A stretch of DNA of 64,000 nt from Cupriavidus sp. P-10 (GTDB lineage: Bacteria > Pseudomonadota > Gammaproteobacteria > Burkholderiales > Burkholderiaceae). Shown here one piece after another: positions 27,979 through 39,427 of the stretch (its first letter is position 1; the number at the start of each line of letters is the position of its first letter). Made by a program: the position numbers and the translations under genes. The DNA lies in the NCBI RefSeq assembly GCF_003402535.2, contig NZ_AP025170.1:1178001-1242000 (forward strand), read 5' to 3'. The notes beneath the pieces were generated by a model. That model had not been told where the DNA came from and did not search any database. It saw nothing but the letters and a program-made list of their open reading frames with translations.

Positions 27979-28950
27979 ATGGCACTACTGGAAGTCTCCG
28001 GGCTGAGCACCACCTTCGCTTTCGCCAAGGCGGGACGCAAGCCACTCAAAGCCGTCGACGATGTCGCGTTCACGCTGGAGCCGGGTGAAATCCTCGGCAT
28101 CGTCGGCGAGTCCGGTTCGGGCAAGTCGGTGACGGCGTTCTCGCTGATGAACCTGCTGGACCCACCCGGGCGCGTCACCGGCGGCTCGATCCGCTTCAAG
28201 GGGCAGGAACTGCTGTCGTGCTCGGCGCGCCAGTGGCAGGCGCTGCGCGGCGATCGCATCGCGATGGTGTTCCAGGACCCGATGATGTCGCTGAACCCGG
28301 TGATGCGCGTCGGCGACCAGCTGGTCGAGACCGTGCGGGTGCACCACCGCCGCACCCGCGCGCAGGCGCACGCGCAGGCGGTCGATGCGCTGGCGCGCGT
28401 GGGCATCCCGGCGCCGCAGGAGCGCATGCGCTCCTATCCGCACGAGCTGTCCGGTGGCATGCGCCAGCGCGTGGCGATCGCCAATGCGCTGATCAACCGG
28501 CCTGACCTGATCATTGCCGACGAGCCCACCACGGCGCTGGACGTCACCATCCAGGCGCAGATCCTTTTCGAGATGAAGCAGCTGGTGCGCGAGACCGGCG
28601 CCGCCGCGATCTGGATCAGCCATGACCTGGCCGTGGTCAAGGACCTGGTCGACCGGGTCTGTGTGATGTACGCCGGCAAGGTGGTGGAGCAGGGGCCGGT
28701 GGCCGAGCTGATCGCGCGGCCGCTGCATCCGTACACGCGCGGGCTGCTCGACTCGTTGCCCACGCCTGAAATGCGCGGCGCCACGCTGCGCGCGATCCCC
28801 GGGGCCGCGCCCGCATTGGCGGCGCTGCCCCCGGGATGCGCCTTCGCACCGCGCTGCCCGCGCGTGCGCGAGGCCTGCAACCAGCCGCCCGCGGCAACCG
28901 TGGTGCGCGGCCGTGCGCTGCGCTGCTTTTATCCCCTGGAGGCCGTATGA
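27979..28950 (+). CDS. ABC transporter ATP-binding protein, DppD type
   Basis: This encodes 323 aa. Walker A is GESGSGKS (43-50), the signature is LSGGMRQR, Walker B ends in [12 protein letters not shown], and the C-terminal oligopeptide-type extension carries a Cys cluster ([14 protein letters not shown]) that binds an iron-sulfur cluster in relatives. It energises the transporter at the inner face of the membrane with the second ATPase. Its stop overlaps the start of that next gene (ATGA), so the two are translationally coupled. Confidence 0.94.
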   Translation: MALLEVSGLSTTFAFAKAGRKPLKAVDDVAFTLEPGEILGIVGESGSGKSVTAFSLMNLLDPPGRVTGGSIRFKGQELLSCSARQWQALRGDRIAMVFQDPMMSLNPVMRVGDQLVETVRVHHRRTRAQAHAQAVDALARVGIPAPQERMRSYPHELSGGMRQRVAIANALINRPDLIIADEPTTALDVTIQAQILFEMKQLVRETGAAAIWISHDLAVVKDLVDRVCVMYAGKVVEQGPVAELIARPLHPYTRGLLDSLPTPEMRGATLRAIPGAAPALAALPPGCAFAPRCPRVREACNQPPAATVVRGRALRCFYPLEAV

Positions 28951-29906
28951 CTGTCCTGCTGGAAACGCGCCAGTTGCAAAAACGCTTTTCGCTCAAGCCC
29001 GGCCTGCTCGGCCGCATGGCCGGTAAGACGGTGCAGGCGGTGCATGCCGTCAACGAGGTCTCGCTGCAGGTGTGCAAGGGCGAGGTGCTGGGCGTGGTCG
29101 GCGAGTCCGGTTGCGGCAAATCCACGCTGGGCCGCATGCTGGCCGGGCTGCTGCGGCAGAGCGGCGGCGAAATCGCGTGGGAAGGGCGGCGCGCGGATGT
29201 TGCATCGGCCGGCTACCACCGCGCGGTGCAGATGGTGTTCCAGAATCCCTATGCCTCGCTCAATCCACGGCTGCGCATCGGCCAGGCCATCACCGAGGGC
29301 GCGGTCTACCATCGCCTGGCCAGCCGCGCGCGGGCCGCGGGGTTGGCCGGCGATCTGCTCCAGCAGGTCGGACTCGACCCCAGCTACGCCGAACGCTATC
29401 CGCACGAGTTCTCCGGCGGCCAGCGCCAGCGCGTGGCGATCGCCCGCGCGCTGGCGCTGCGCCCGCGGCTGCTGATCTGCGATGAAGCCGTGTCCGCGCT
29501 CGACGTCTCGGTGCAGGCGCAGATTATCAACCTGTTCATGCAGCTGCGGCGCGAGCACGGGCTGACCTACGTCTTTATCAGCCACAACCTGGCGGTGGTG
29601 GAGCATATGTCCGACCGCGTCGCGATCATGTACCTGGGCCGCGTCGTCGAGAGCGGCGATGCCCGTACCGTGTTCGGCGCGCCCAACCATCCCTACACCC
29701 GCGCGCTGCTGGCCGACGCGCCGCGGCTGGGTGGCGGCGCTGCCAGCCACCAGCCGATCCGCGGCGAGTTGCCGAGCCCGCTGGCGCCGCCCAGCGGCTG
29801 CGCCTTCCATCCGCGCTGTCCGCATGCCAGCGCACGCTGCGCCGCCGAAGTGCCGGTGCTGCGCGATATCGGCGGACGCCTGTCCGCCTGCCACCTGAAC
29901 GACTAG
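28947..29906 (+). CDS. ABC transporter ATP-binding protein, DppF type
   Basis: This encodes 319 aa from ATG 28947, overlapping the previous stop by 4 bp and preceded by GGAGG. Walker A is GESGCGKS (52-59), the signature FSGGQRQR, Walker [13 protein letters not shown], and the C-terminal Cys motif [14 protein letters not shown]. It is the partner ATPase of the DppD-type protein. About 165 bp separate it from the porin gene, so the porin may be in the same transcript. Confidence 0.94.
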   Translation: MTVLLETRQLQKRFSLKPGLLGRMAGKTVQAVHAVNEVSLQVCKGEVLGVVGESGCGKSTLGRMLAGLLRQSGGEIAWEGRRADVASAGYHRAVQMVFQNPYASLNPRLRIGQAITEGAVYHRLASRARAAGLAGDLLQQVGLDPSYAERYPHEFSGGQRQRVAIARALALRPRLLICDEAVSALDVSVQAQIINLFMQLRREHGLTYVFISHNLAVVEHMSDRVAIMYLGRVVESGDARTVFGAPNHPYTRALLADAPRLGGGAASHQPIRGELPSPLAPPSGCAFHPRCPHASARCAAEVPVLRDIGGRLSACHLND

Positions 29907-30072
29907 CTAGCCGCCGCGCGCGGCCGCGCCTCGCTCCGTGACTTGCGCTGCCATCCCGCCGTGGCGGGTCGGTGGGGGAGCGTTCGCGCTGCGCGCAGGA
30001 ACAAGACGACGGCAGACGGGAGATCCAACGGGGGAAGTCATGCATCGCCAACGAGGGAAAGGGAGAAGGGCC

Positions 30073-31125
30073 ATGATTCAAGTCAAACCTCAAGTCAACC
30101 CATTTCGGCGGCAGGTACGCCATGCGTGCATCGGTAGCGCGCTGGCGCTGCTGTCAGCCGCGGCCGACGCATCGGTGGCGCTGTACGGTCGCCTCGACAC
30201 CGACGTCGAATACCAGAAGGGACCGGACGGCCCGGCCACGCAGATGGTCGACAACGCCTCGCGCTGGGGCATGCGCGGCAGCGAAGACCTCGGCGGCGGC
30301 CTGCGCGCCGCGTTCGGGCTGGAGCAGGGCTTTTCCGCCGACAGCGGCATGGCCACCAACCCGCAGTTCCGCAATGCCTTCGTCGGGCTGCAGGGCGGCT
30401 TCGGCGCATTTGCGTTGGGACGGCTGGATTCGGCGACCATCGTCGGTTCGCCGATCTATTCGCAGGTGACGCAGAACGTGGACTTTGCCATCCACGATGC
30501 CGGCGCCACCGCGATTGGCACCAAGGTGCTGAATGCGCGCAACCGCGTGTCCAATGCGCTCGGCTACATGACGCCAGACTTCGGCGGCTTTTCCGTGCGG
30601 GCGCGCGTGAACCTGGCGGGCCCCGATCCGGCCACGCCCAACGCCGGCTCGCCGGTGAAGGCGGAAGACGATTTCCGCCAGGTCGACATCGGCCTGAACT
30701 ACGCGGCAGGCAATTTTTCCGCGGGCCTGGGCTATTCGCGCGATGCCAAGACCGGCGGGCTGGTCTCCAACGACTTCCGCGACAAGGTGCAGGCGGTGGC
30801 GTCCTACGACTTCACCGTGGTCAACGTGTATGGGCTCTACGGGCGCGACCGCTACGTCGGCACCGCCACCACGCGCACCGACGTGCCGTACTGGCTGGTT
30901 GGCTTCACCGTACCGTACGGCGCGCACAGCCTGACCGTCAACTACATGGAGCGCGCGGTGCAGCGCGACCTGCAAGGCCGGCTGACAAAGGTGCAGGCAG
31001 CCTATGGCTACCGTCTCAGCAAGCGCACCATGCCCTATGTGTTCTTCGACCGCGAAGACCCGAACTCGCACAAGGCCGGCGATACCGTGACCACGGCCGG
31101 CATCGGCATCCAGCATAAATTCTGA
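30073..31125 (+). CDS. Outer-membrane porin, gram-negative trimeric type
   Basis: This encodes 350 aa from ATG 30073, preceded by GGGAGAAGGG. An upstream in-frame ATG at 30040 is less likely. After a signal peptide ending at ADA (residue 33) the mature protein begins SVALYGRLD and ends in GIQHKF, both typical of betaproteobacterial porins. It is shorter than, and clearly different from, the porin at 6980-8134. Its position between the peptide-type ABC genes and an N-formylglutamate amidohydrolase suggests outer-membrane entry for the same substrate. Confidence 0.9.
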   Translation: MIQVKPQVNPFRRQVRHACIGSALALLSAAADASVALYGRLDTDVEYQKGPDGPATQMVDNASRWGMRGSEDLGGGLRAAFGLEQGFSADSGMATNPQFRNAFVGLQGGFGAFALGRLDSATIVGSPIYSQVTQNVDFAIHDAGATAIGTKVLNARNRVSNALGYMTPDFGGFSVRARVNLAGPDPATPNAGSPVKAEDDFRQVDIGLNYAAGNFSAGLGYSRDAKTGGLVSNDFRDKVQAVASYDFTVVNVYGLYGRDRYVGTATTRTDVPYWLVGFTVPYGAHSLTVNYMERAVQRDLQGRLTKVQAAYGYRLSKRTMPYVFFDREDPNSHKAGDTVTTAGIGIQHKF

Positions 31126-31127
31126 GC

Positions 31128-31994
31128 ATGACGTTTCCTTATACGCTTACCGAACCGGCTGGCGGGGCGTTGCCGCTGGTAATCGATTCTCCGCACAGCG
31201 GGCAGGCCCGCGCCGGCAGCCTGCCGTCCGCGCTGCCGCTGGCCGCGCCGCCCGAAGCCCTGCTGACGGGCTGGGACGCCTATGTCGACAAGCTGTTCGG
31301 GCATGCGCCGGCGGTGGGCGGCACGCTGCTGTGCGCGGAGTTCCCGCGCTGGCTGGTGGACGTGAACCGCGCCCGCGACGATATCGATCCGGCGCTGGTC
31401 GACGGCGCCATGCCGTTCGCGCTGCGGCCCAGTGACAAGGCCGGGCGCGGCATGGGTGTGCTGCGCCGGCTGGCGCTGCCGGGCGTGCCGGTCTACGGCG
31501 CGCCGCTGTCGCCAGCCATGGCCGAGCAACTGCTGAAGACCTACTACGATCCCTACCATGCCGCGCTTGCCAGCGCGATGGCGGCGCACCATGCGCGCTT
31601 CGGCGCGGTGTGGCATCTCGACTGCCATTCGATGAAATCGCGCGGCAATGCCATGAACGTGGACTACGGCTCGGAGCGGCCGGACTTCGTCCTCAGCAAC
31701 CGCGACGGCGCTACCTGCCCGGAAGCGTTTATCGAGCTGGTGGGGCAATGCCTGCGCGGCCTTGGCTACCATGTCGGCATCAACTGGCCGTACAAAGGCG
31801 CGGAACTGGTGACGGCGTATTCGGATCCGGCGCGCGGGCGCTACAGCCTGCAGATCGAGATCAACCGCGCGCTGTACCTGGACGAGGCACGCTTCGTGCC
31901 GCATGCCGGGTTTGCCCGGCTGCGCGGCCATCTGGATCAGTTGCTCGAGCGCGTGGCAGACCACATACGCGCGGAGCTGGCGCGCGGCGCATGA
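31128..31994 (+). CDS. N-formylglutamate amidohydrolase family protein
   Basis: This encodes 288 aa; it starts 2 bp after the porin stop. The family motifs are clear: LVIDSPHSG near the N-terminus, WLVDVNR in the first third, HLDCHSM in the middle and LQIEINRALYLDE near the end. The His, Asp and Glu of these motifs form the metal site. The family hydrolyses N-formylglutamate to formate and glutamate in histidine breakdown, but no other hut genes are near. With the ABC operon, a related N-acyl amino acid substrate is plausible. That is inference. Confidence 0.88.
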   Translation: MTFPYTLTEPAGGALPLVIDSPHSGQARAGSLPSALPLAAPPEALLTGWDAYVDKLFGHAPAVGGTLLCAEFPRWLVDVNRARDDIDPALVDGAMPFALRPSDKAGRGMGVLRRLALPGVPVYGAPLSPAMAEQLLKTYYDPYHAALASAMAAHHARFGAVWHLDCHSMKSRGNAMNVDYGSERPDFVLSNRDGATCPEAFIELVGQCLRGLGYHVGINWPYKGAELVTAYSDPARGRYSLQIEINRALYLDEARFVPHAGFARLRGHLDQLLERVADHIRAELARGA

Positions 31995-32000
31995 GCGTGC

Positions 32001-33419
32001 TCAGAGCACCTTGCCCGGATTCATCAGCCCCAGCGGGTCCAGCGCGCCCTTGATTGCGCGCATCAGCGTCAGCTCGACCTCGCTCTTGTAGTGCTGCAGT
32101 TCCTCGCGCTTGAGCTGGCCCACGCCGTGCTCGGCCGAGATCGAGCCGAAGTGCGAGCGCACGCTGTCGTGCACGATGCGGTTGACCTGGTCCTGGTTGG
32201 CAAGGAAGGCGTCATGGTCGACGCCTTCCGGCGGCGAGACGTTGTAGTGCAGGTTGCCGTCGCCAAGGTGGCCGAAGGTCACCATGCGCGCGCCGGGGAA
32301 GGCGTTCTGCAGCAGCGCGTCGGTGGTCTCGATGAAGTCCGCCACGCGCGAGACCGGCACGGCGATATCGTGCTTGATGTTCTTGCCGTCCTCGACCTGC
32401 GCCAGCGGGATATGCTCGCGCAGGTTCCAGAAATCGCGCGACTGCTGCACCGACTCGGCCACCACGGCGTCAAGCACCACGCCAGAGTCGAAGGCGGCAT
32501 TCATCAGCGTTTCGAAGATGCCGCGCGCGTGGGCTTCGCCTTCGCTGTCGGACAGCTCCATCAGCACCAGCTGCGGGTGGATGTCGGCGAACGGGTAGCG
32601 CAGCTGGGGGTAGTGCTGCGTCACGAGCGCCATGCAGCGCGCCGACATCAGCTCGAAGCCGGTCAGCATCGCCCCCGCATGCGACTGCGCGATCGCCAGC
32701 AGCGCCAATGCGGCGCGCGGGCTCTGCACCGCGGCCAGCGCGGTGACCGAGGCGCGCGGCAGCGGGAACAGCTTCATCACGGCGGCGGTGATGATGCCGA
32801 GCGTGCCTTCGGCGCCGATATACAGGTCGCGCAGGTCGTAGCCGGTATTGTCCTTGCGCAGGCCGCGCAGGCCATGCCAGGTGTCGCCCGTCGGCGTCAC
32901 CACCTCCAGCCCCAGGCACAGCTCGCGCGTGTTGCCGTAGCGCAGCACCGCGGTGCCGCCGGCGTTGGTCGACAGGTTGCCGCCGATGGTGCAGCTGCCC
33001 TCGGCCGCGAGACTCAGCGGGAACAGCCGGCCGTGCTCGCGTGCCACGTCCTGGAGGTGCTGCAGCACCACGCCGGCTTCGACCGTGATGGTGTTGTTGA
33101 GCGGATCGATCTGGCGGATGCGGTTGAGCCGCTGCAGCGACAGCACCACCGTATCGCGCCCGGCCGCCGGCGTGGCGCCGCCGCACAGGCCGGTATTGCC
33201 GCCCTGCGGCACCACCGCCACCTTGTGCGCATGGCAGGCATGGACCGCGGCGGCGACTTCCTCGGTGGTGCCGGGACGCAGCACGGCCAGCGCCTCGCCG
33301 CTATAGCGCTTGCGCCAGTCGGTCAGGTAAGGAGCCTTGTCGGCGGCCTCGGTCAGCACGTGCTGCGGGCCGAGCGCCGCGCGGCAAAGGGCGAGGAAGG
33401 AGTCTTGGGACGAGGTCAT
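32001..33419 (-). CDS. FAD-linked D-2-hydroxyacid dehydrogenase (GlcD/D2HGDH type)
   Basis: This encodes 472 aa. The FAD-binding PP-loop PQGGNTGLCGG, the GGNLSTNAGG motif, and the C-terminal metal and substrate region (TFGHLGDGNLHYN, SAEHGVGQLKRE) identify the GlcD-like family, which oxidises D-lactate, D-2-hydroxyglutarate or similar acids and passes electrons to a quinone or ETF. Length and motif set fit the D-2-hydroxyglutarate/D-lactate branch. It ends 6 bp from the convergent amidohydrolase. It could lead a unit with the two genes upstream, but those are separated by 33 bp and their own start sites. Confidence 0.9.
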   Translation of the reverse strand: MTSSQDSFLALCRAALGPQHVLTEAADKAPYLTDWRKRYSGEALAVLRPGTTEEVAAAVHACHAHKVAVVPQGGNTGLCGGATPAAGRDTVVLSLQRLNRIRQIDPLNNTITVEAGVVLQHLQDVAREHGRLFPLSLAAEGSCTIGGNLSTNAGGTAVLRYGNTRELCLGLEVVTPTGDTWHGLRGLRKDNTGYDLRDLYIGAEGTLGIITAAVMKLFPLPRASVTALAAVQSPRAALALLAIAQSHAGAMLTGFELMSARCMALVTQHYPQLRYPFADIHPQLVLMELSDSEGEAHARGIFETLMNAAFDSGVVLDAVVAESVQQSRDFWNLREHIPLAQVEDGKNIKHDIAVPVSRVADFIETTDALLQNAFPGARMVTFGHLGDGNLHYNVSPPEGVDHDAFLANQDQVNRIVHDSVRSHFGSISAEHGVGQLKREELQHYKSEVELTLMRAIKGALDPLGLMNPGKVL

Positions 33420-33452
33420 GGGCGGGGAATCGATTGCATGGGGAGCGCTGGC

Positions 33453-35987
<2,535 letters not shown>

Positions 35988-36018
35988 CTCCGCAGGCCGC
36001 GGGCAAGGTCGCCCGTGG

Positions 36019-36336
36019 TCAGAACGGGATCTTGCCGCGCCAGATATCGGCGTACATGACCCAGTCGCCCATCAGGCTGTAGAGCGGATGGCGGAAGGTC
36101 GCCGGCCGGTTTTTCTCGAAGCCGAAATGGCCGGCCCAGGCGAAGGCGTAGCCGGCGACCACGGCGCCCAGCAACCACCACGCGTTGCCGGTCACTACCA
36201 GCGCCACCAGGCACAGCAGCGCCACGGTGGAGCCGATGAAATGCAGCCGCCGGCAGGTACGGTCCTGGTGCTCGCTCAGGTAGTAGGGGTAGAAGGCCGC
36301 GAAGTTCGCGAACTCGCGCGCGCGGGCGTGGGCCAT
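36019..36336 (-). CDS. Mpo1-like (DUF962) membrane protein
   Basis: This encodes 105 aa from the ATG at 36336, with GGAG upstream. The DUF962 pattern is complete: a YYLSEHQDRTCRRLHFIGS start with conserved His, two hydrophobic helices, and GHFGFEKNRPATFRHPLYSLMGDW. Eukaryotic Mpo1 is an iron-dependent dioxygenase acting on 2-hydroxy fatty acids, and the conserved His residues are kept here. The bacterial substrate is unknown. The gene converges on the YihY gene and follows an alpha/beta hydrolase. Confidence 0.87.
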   Translation of the reverse strand: MAHARAREFANFAAFYPYYLSEHQDRTCRRLHFIGSTVALLCLVALVVTGNAWWLLGAVVAGYAFAWAGHFGFEKNRPATFRHPLYSLMGDWVMYADIWRGKIPF

Positions 36337-36433
36337 GGCTGTCTCCGGCAGGTCTTGTTTTGTGCAGTGTAGACCTTCCATGCCCCTGAAGGGAGGATGG
36401 CCGCCGGCAGCCGGCCGGCCATCCTGTGCGGCG

Positions 36434-37258
36434 TCAGCCGGCCGCAACCACCTTGCGGGCGAAGCCCGCCAGCGCGTCCAGCACTTCGTCCGGGCGCTCG
36501 CCCATCAGCGCATGGCCGCACGGTACCGACACCATGCTCGCCTTGCCCATCTTGCCGGCCAGGGCCTGCGCCGCCTTGGGCGAGGTCATCATGTCCTTGC
36601 TGCCGGTGATGAACAGCGCCGGGCAGGCCACCGCGGCAGCGGCTTCCTCGCCGTGCGCGTAGGCATTGCAGGCGGAGAAGTCGTTGTGGAACACATGCGC
36701 CTGCGGGTTGTTGCGCGACACGCGCTCCATCAGCCGCTGGCTGCCGCCGTGCATCCACGCGCCCGGACCCGGCGACGAGGGCTTGTTGGCCAGGCTCGAA
36801 TGCGACCAGGCGTTGACCATGGCGATGGCCTCGCTCTCACGGTTCAGCGACGCATCGAGCAGCGCATCGGAAACCTTCATCGGATAGGCCGTGGCCAGCA
36901 GGGCAATGCCGCGAACCGCCTGCGGATGCCGCGCCGCGCATTCCAGCGCGATCAGCGAGCCCATGCTGTGCCCGAACACGAAGGCCGGCGCCTTGACGCC
37001 GGCGGCAGCCACCAGCTCCATCACCCAGTCGGCCATGGCCTCGACGGTGGCCAGCGGCGTGCCCTGGCTGCGGTTATGGCCGGGCAGGTCCACCGCCAGC
37101 ACGGAAAAACCGTGGTTGGCGAACCAGCGCGTCTGCAGCGCCCACACGCTGTGGTCGTTCTGTGCGCCATGGACGAACACGGCGCAGGGCAGGGCGGGAT
37201 CGAAGGGTTTGCCGCCGGTATAGGCGTAGGCCGGCTGGCCTGCAACGTTCAGTTCCAT
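36434..37258 (-). CDS. Alpha/beta hydrolase
   Basis: This encodes 274 aa. The oxyanion region VFVHGAQND and the nucleophile elbow GHSMGS (S98) are present, with a late GSKDMM acid region and a C-terminal CGHALM histidine. The substrate cannot be inferred; it is not the O-acetyltransferase of methionine synthesis. Its start codon shares one base with the metY stop, so it is translated from the same transcript and may act in sulfur amino acid or ester metabolism. Confidence 0.85.
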   Translation of the reverse strand: MELNVAGQPAYAYTGGKPFDPALPCAVFVHGAQNDHSVWALQTRWFANHGFSVLAVDLPGHNRSQGTPLATVEAMADWVMELVAAAGVKAPAFVFGHSMGSLIALECAARHPQAVRGIALLATAYPMKVSDALLDASLNRESEAIAMVNAWSHSSLANKPSSPGPGAWMHGGSQRLMERVSRNNPQAHVFHNDFSACNAYAHGEEAAAAVACPALFITGSKDMMTSPKAAQALAGKMGKASMVSVPCGHALMGERPDEVLDALAGFARKVVAAG

Positions 37259-38565
37259 CAGGCCTGACCTCCCTTGCTCATGGTCTTCTCGGCGGCCTTC
37301 AGGCCGCGCTTGAGGTCGTCGATCAGGTCGTCCGGGTCTTCCAGGCCGATCGACAGGCGGATCGTGCCCTCGGCGATGCCGGCCGACTGCAGCGCCGCCG
37401 CGTCCATGCGGAAGTGCGTGGTCGACGCCGGGTGGATCACCAGCGAGCGCGCATCGCCGACGTTGGCCAGGTGCGAGAACAGCGACATGCTTTCGATGAA
37501 GCGCTGGCCCGCCAGGCGGTTGCCCTTCAGGTTGAAGCTGAACACCGCGCCGCAGCCGCGCGGCAGCAGGCGCTTGGCCAGTTCATAGTCGGGGTGCGAT
37601 TCCAGCTCGGGGTACGACACCGACTCCACCATCGGGTTTGAGGCCAGGAACTGCACCACCTTGCGGGTGTTGTCGACGTGGCGGCTCATGCGCAGCGGCA
37701 GCGTCTCCACGCCCTGCAGCAACTGCCATGCCGCCATCGGGTTCATGCAGGCGCCAAAGTCGCGCAGGCCTTCGCGGCGCGCGCGCAGCAGGAAGGGCGC
37801 CACCGTGCTTTCCTCGGTGAACACCATGTTGTGGAAGCCTTCGTACGGCTCTGACAGCTCCGGGAAGCGGCCCGACTTCTCGAAGTCGAACGTGCCGCCT
37901 TCCACCAGCACGCCGCCGATGGTGGTGCCGTGGCCGCCCAGGAACTTGGTCGCGGAATGGTAGAGCAGGCCGGCGCCGAGATCGAAGGGGCGCAGCAGGT
38001 AGGGCGTGGTGAAGGTGGAATCGACCAGCAGCGGGATGCCGTTGTCCTGGCCGAGTTGCGCCAGCGTGGGGATGTCGAGCACGTCCAGCCCCGGGTTGCC
38101 CAGCGTCTCGCCGAACAGCAGTTTGGTATTGGGGCGGATCGCGGCGCGCCAGGCGTCGATGTCGCGCGCCTTGACGAAGGTGGTCTCGATGCCGAAGCGG
38201 CGCAGCGTGTAGTGCAGCAGGTTGTGCGAGCCGCCATACAGTGCCGACGAGGCCACCACGTGCGAGCCGGCGCCCATCAGCGTGGCCACGGCAAGGTGCA
38301 GCGCGGCCTGGCCCGAGGCGGTGGCGATCGCGCCGGCGCCGTTCTCCAGCGCGGCGATGCGCTCTTCCAGCACGGCCACGGTCGGGTTGGAAATGCGCGA
38401 ATAGACGTGGCCCGCGCGCTCCATGTTGAACAGCGATGCAGCATGCTCGCTGTCGCGGAACACGAAGGAGGTGGTCAGGTGGATAGGGGTGGCGCGCGCC
38501 CCGGTGGCGGGGTCTGGCGCGGCGCCGGCGTGCAGCGCCAGCGTGTCGAAGCGGGTTCCGGACAT
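37258..38565 (-). CDS. metY: O-acetylhomoserine (thiol)-lyase
   Basis: This encodes 435 aa from the ATG at 38565 (MSGTRFDTLALHAG). It is a Cys/Met-metabolism PLP enzyme; the Schiff-base lysine is in HSATKFLGG (K207), and SRISNPTVAVLEERIAALE and the long central insertion separate it from MetB and MetC. It makes homocysteine from O-acetylhomoserine and sulfide. Length (about 430 aa) matches OAH sulfhydrylases. No SAM riboswitch is apparent in the divergent 236-bp region upstream. Confidence 0.92.
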   Translation of the reverse strand: MSGTRFDTLALHAGAAPDPATGARATPIHLTTSFVFRDSEHAASLFNMERAGHVYSRISNPTVAVLEERIAALENGAGAIATASGQAALHLAVATLMGAGSHVVASSALYGGSHNLLHYTLRRFGIETTFVKARDIDAWRAAIRPNTKLLFGETLGNPGLDVLDIPTLAQLGQDNGIPLLVDSTFTTPYLLRPFDLGAGLLYHSATKFLGGHGTTIGGVLVEGGTFDFEKSGRFPELSEPYEGFHNMVFTEESTVAPFLLRARREGLRDFGACMNPMAAWQLLQGVETLPLRMSRHVDNTRKVVQFLASNPMVESVSYPELESHPDYELAKRLLPRGCGAVFSFNLKGNRLAGQRFIESMSLFSHLANVGDARSLVIHPASTTHFRMDAAALQSAGIAEGTIRLSIGLEDPDDLIDDLKRGLKAAEKTMSKGGQA

Positions 38566-38801
38566 GGTCGGTCGGGTGTAGTTATCTCCGGCCAGCATCG
38601 TAGCATCGTGCGCGCGCCCACGCTGCGCCATCACCCGCAAACCGGCCTCCTGCTTTACTTTGCCGGCTGGTTTGGGCTAGGATCGGTCGCACGGGCATCT
38701 CTGCCCGCACATCCCTAAACAGATAACGAAGTGGCCGGCATCGCCCCGCGATGCTTTCAGCGCAGTTCGGCACAGCTCAGTACAAGGCAGCGGAGACCAA
38801 C

Positions 38802-39245
38802 ATGAAAGTCAGCGACATCCTGCAGATCAAGGGCAATACGCTCTACACCGTGACGCCTGACACCTCCTTGCTGATCGCCGCCAACACCATGGCCGAGCGC
38901 GATATCGGCTCGCTGGTGGTCATGGAATACGGCGACCTGGTCGGCATGCTGACTTTCCGCGAGATCATCGAGACCCTGGCCCGCAACGGCGGCACCCTCG
39001 GCACCAGCAGCATCCGCAAGGTGATGGACGATGCGCCACTGACCTGCACGATGGAAACCGACGTCAACGAGGTGCGCCGGATGATGCTTGAGCGTCACAC
39101 CCGCTACCTGCCGGTGCTCGACAATCGCACGCTGATGGGCGTGATTTCATTCTACGACGTCGCCAAGGCGGTGGTCGAGGACCAGAGCTTCGAGAACAAG
39201 ATGCTCAAGGCCTATATCCGCGACTGGCCGGAAGAGCGGCCCTGA
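38802..39245 (+). CDS. CBS-domain pair protein
   Basis: This encodes 147 aa from ATG 38802 with GGAG upstream. It consists of two CBS domains and nothing else: the first around residues 10-60, the second from KVMDDAPLTCTMETDVNEV to VISFYDVAKAVV. Such stand-alone pairs bind adenine nucleotides and regulate partner proteins. The partner is unknown. It is divergent from metY. Confidence 0.92.
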   Translation: MKVSDILQIKGNTLYTVTPDTSLLIAANTMAERDIGSLVVMEYGDLVGMLTFREIIETLARNGGTLGTSSIRKVMDDAPLTCTMETDVNEVRRMMLERHTRYLPVLDNRTLMGVISFYDVAKAVVEDQSFENKMLKAYIRDWPEERP

Positions 39246-39427
39246 ACGCCCGGCCTGCGCCCGCCCCGGCGGCGGGGCAGCCCATCCTGTAGCTTCCTTC
39301 GGAAAATTGTTGCGACTGGCGCCGCGCGGCCGCGTGGTGGTGGCATGATGGCGGCCGGTTTCCGGCTCCGGCAAACTTGCCGGCGTTTCCATTTCCGCGG
39401 CGGCCCCAGCAGGCCGACCGGTCATCC

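Noticed and set aside
38566..38801. Possible SAM or SAH riboswitch upstream of metY
   Set aside because: No conserved core or pairing pattern of these riboswitch classes could be recognised in the divergent region.
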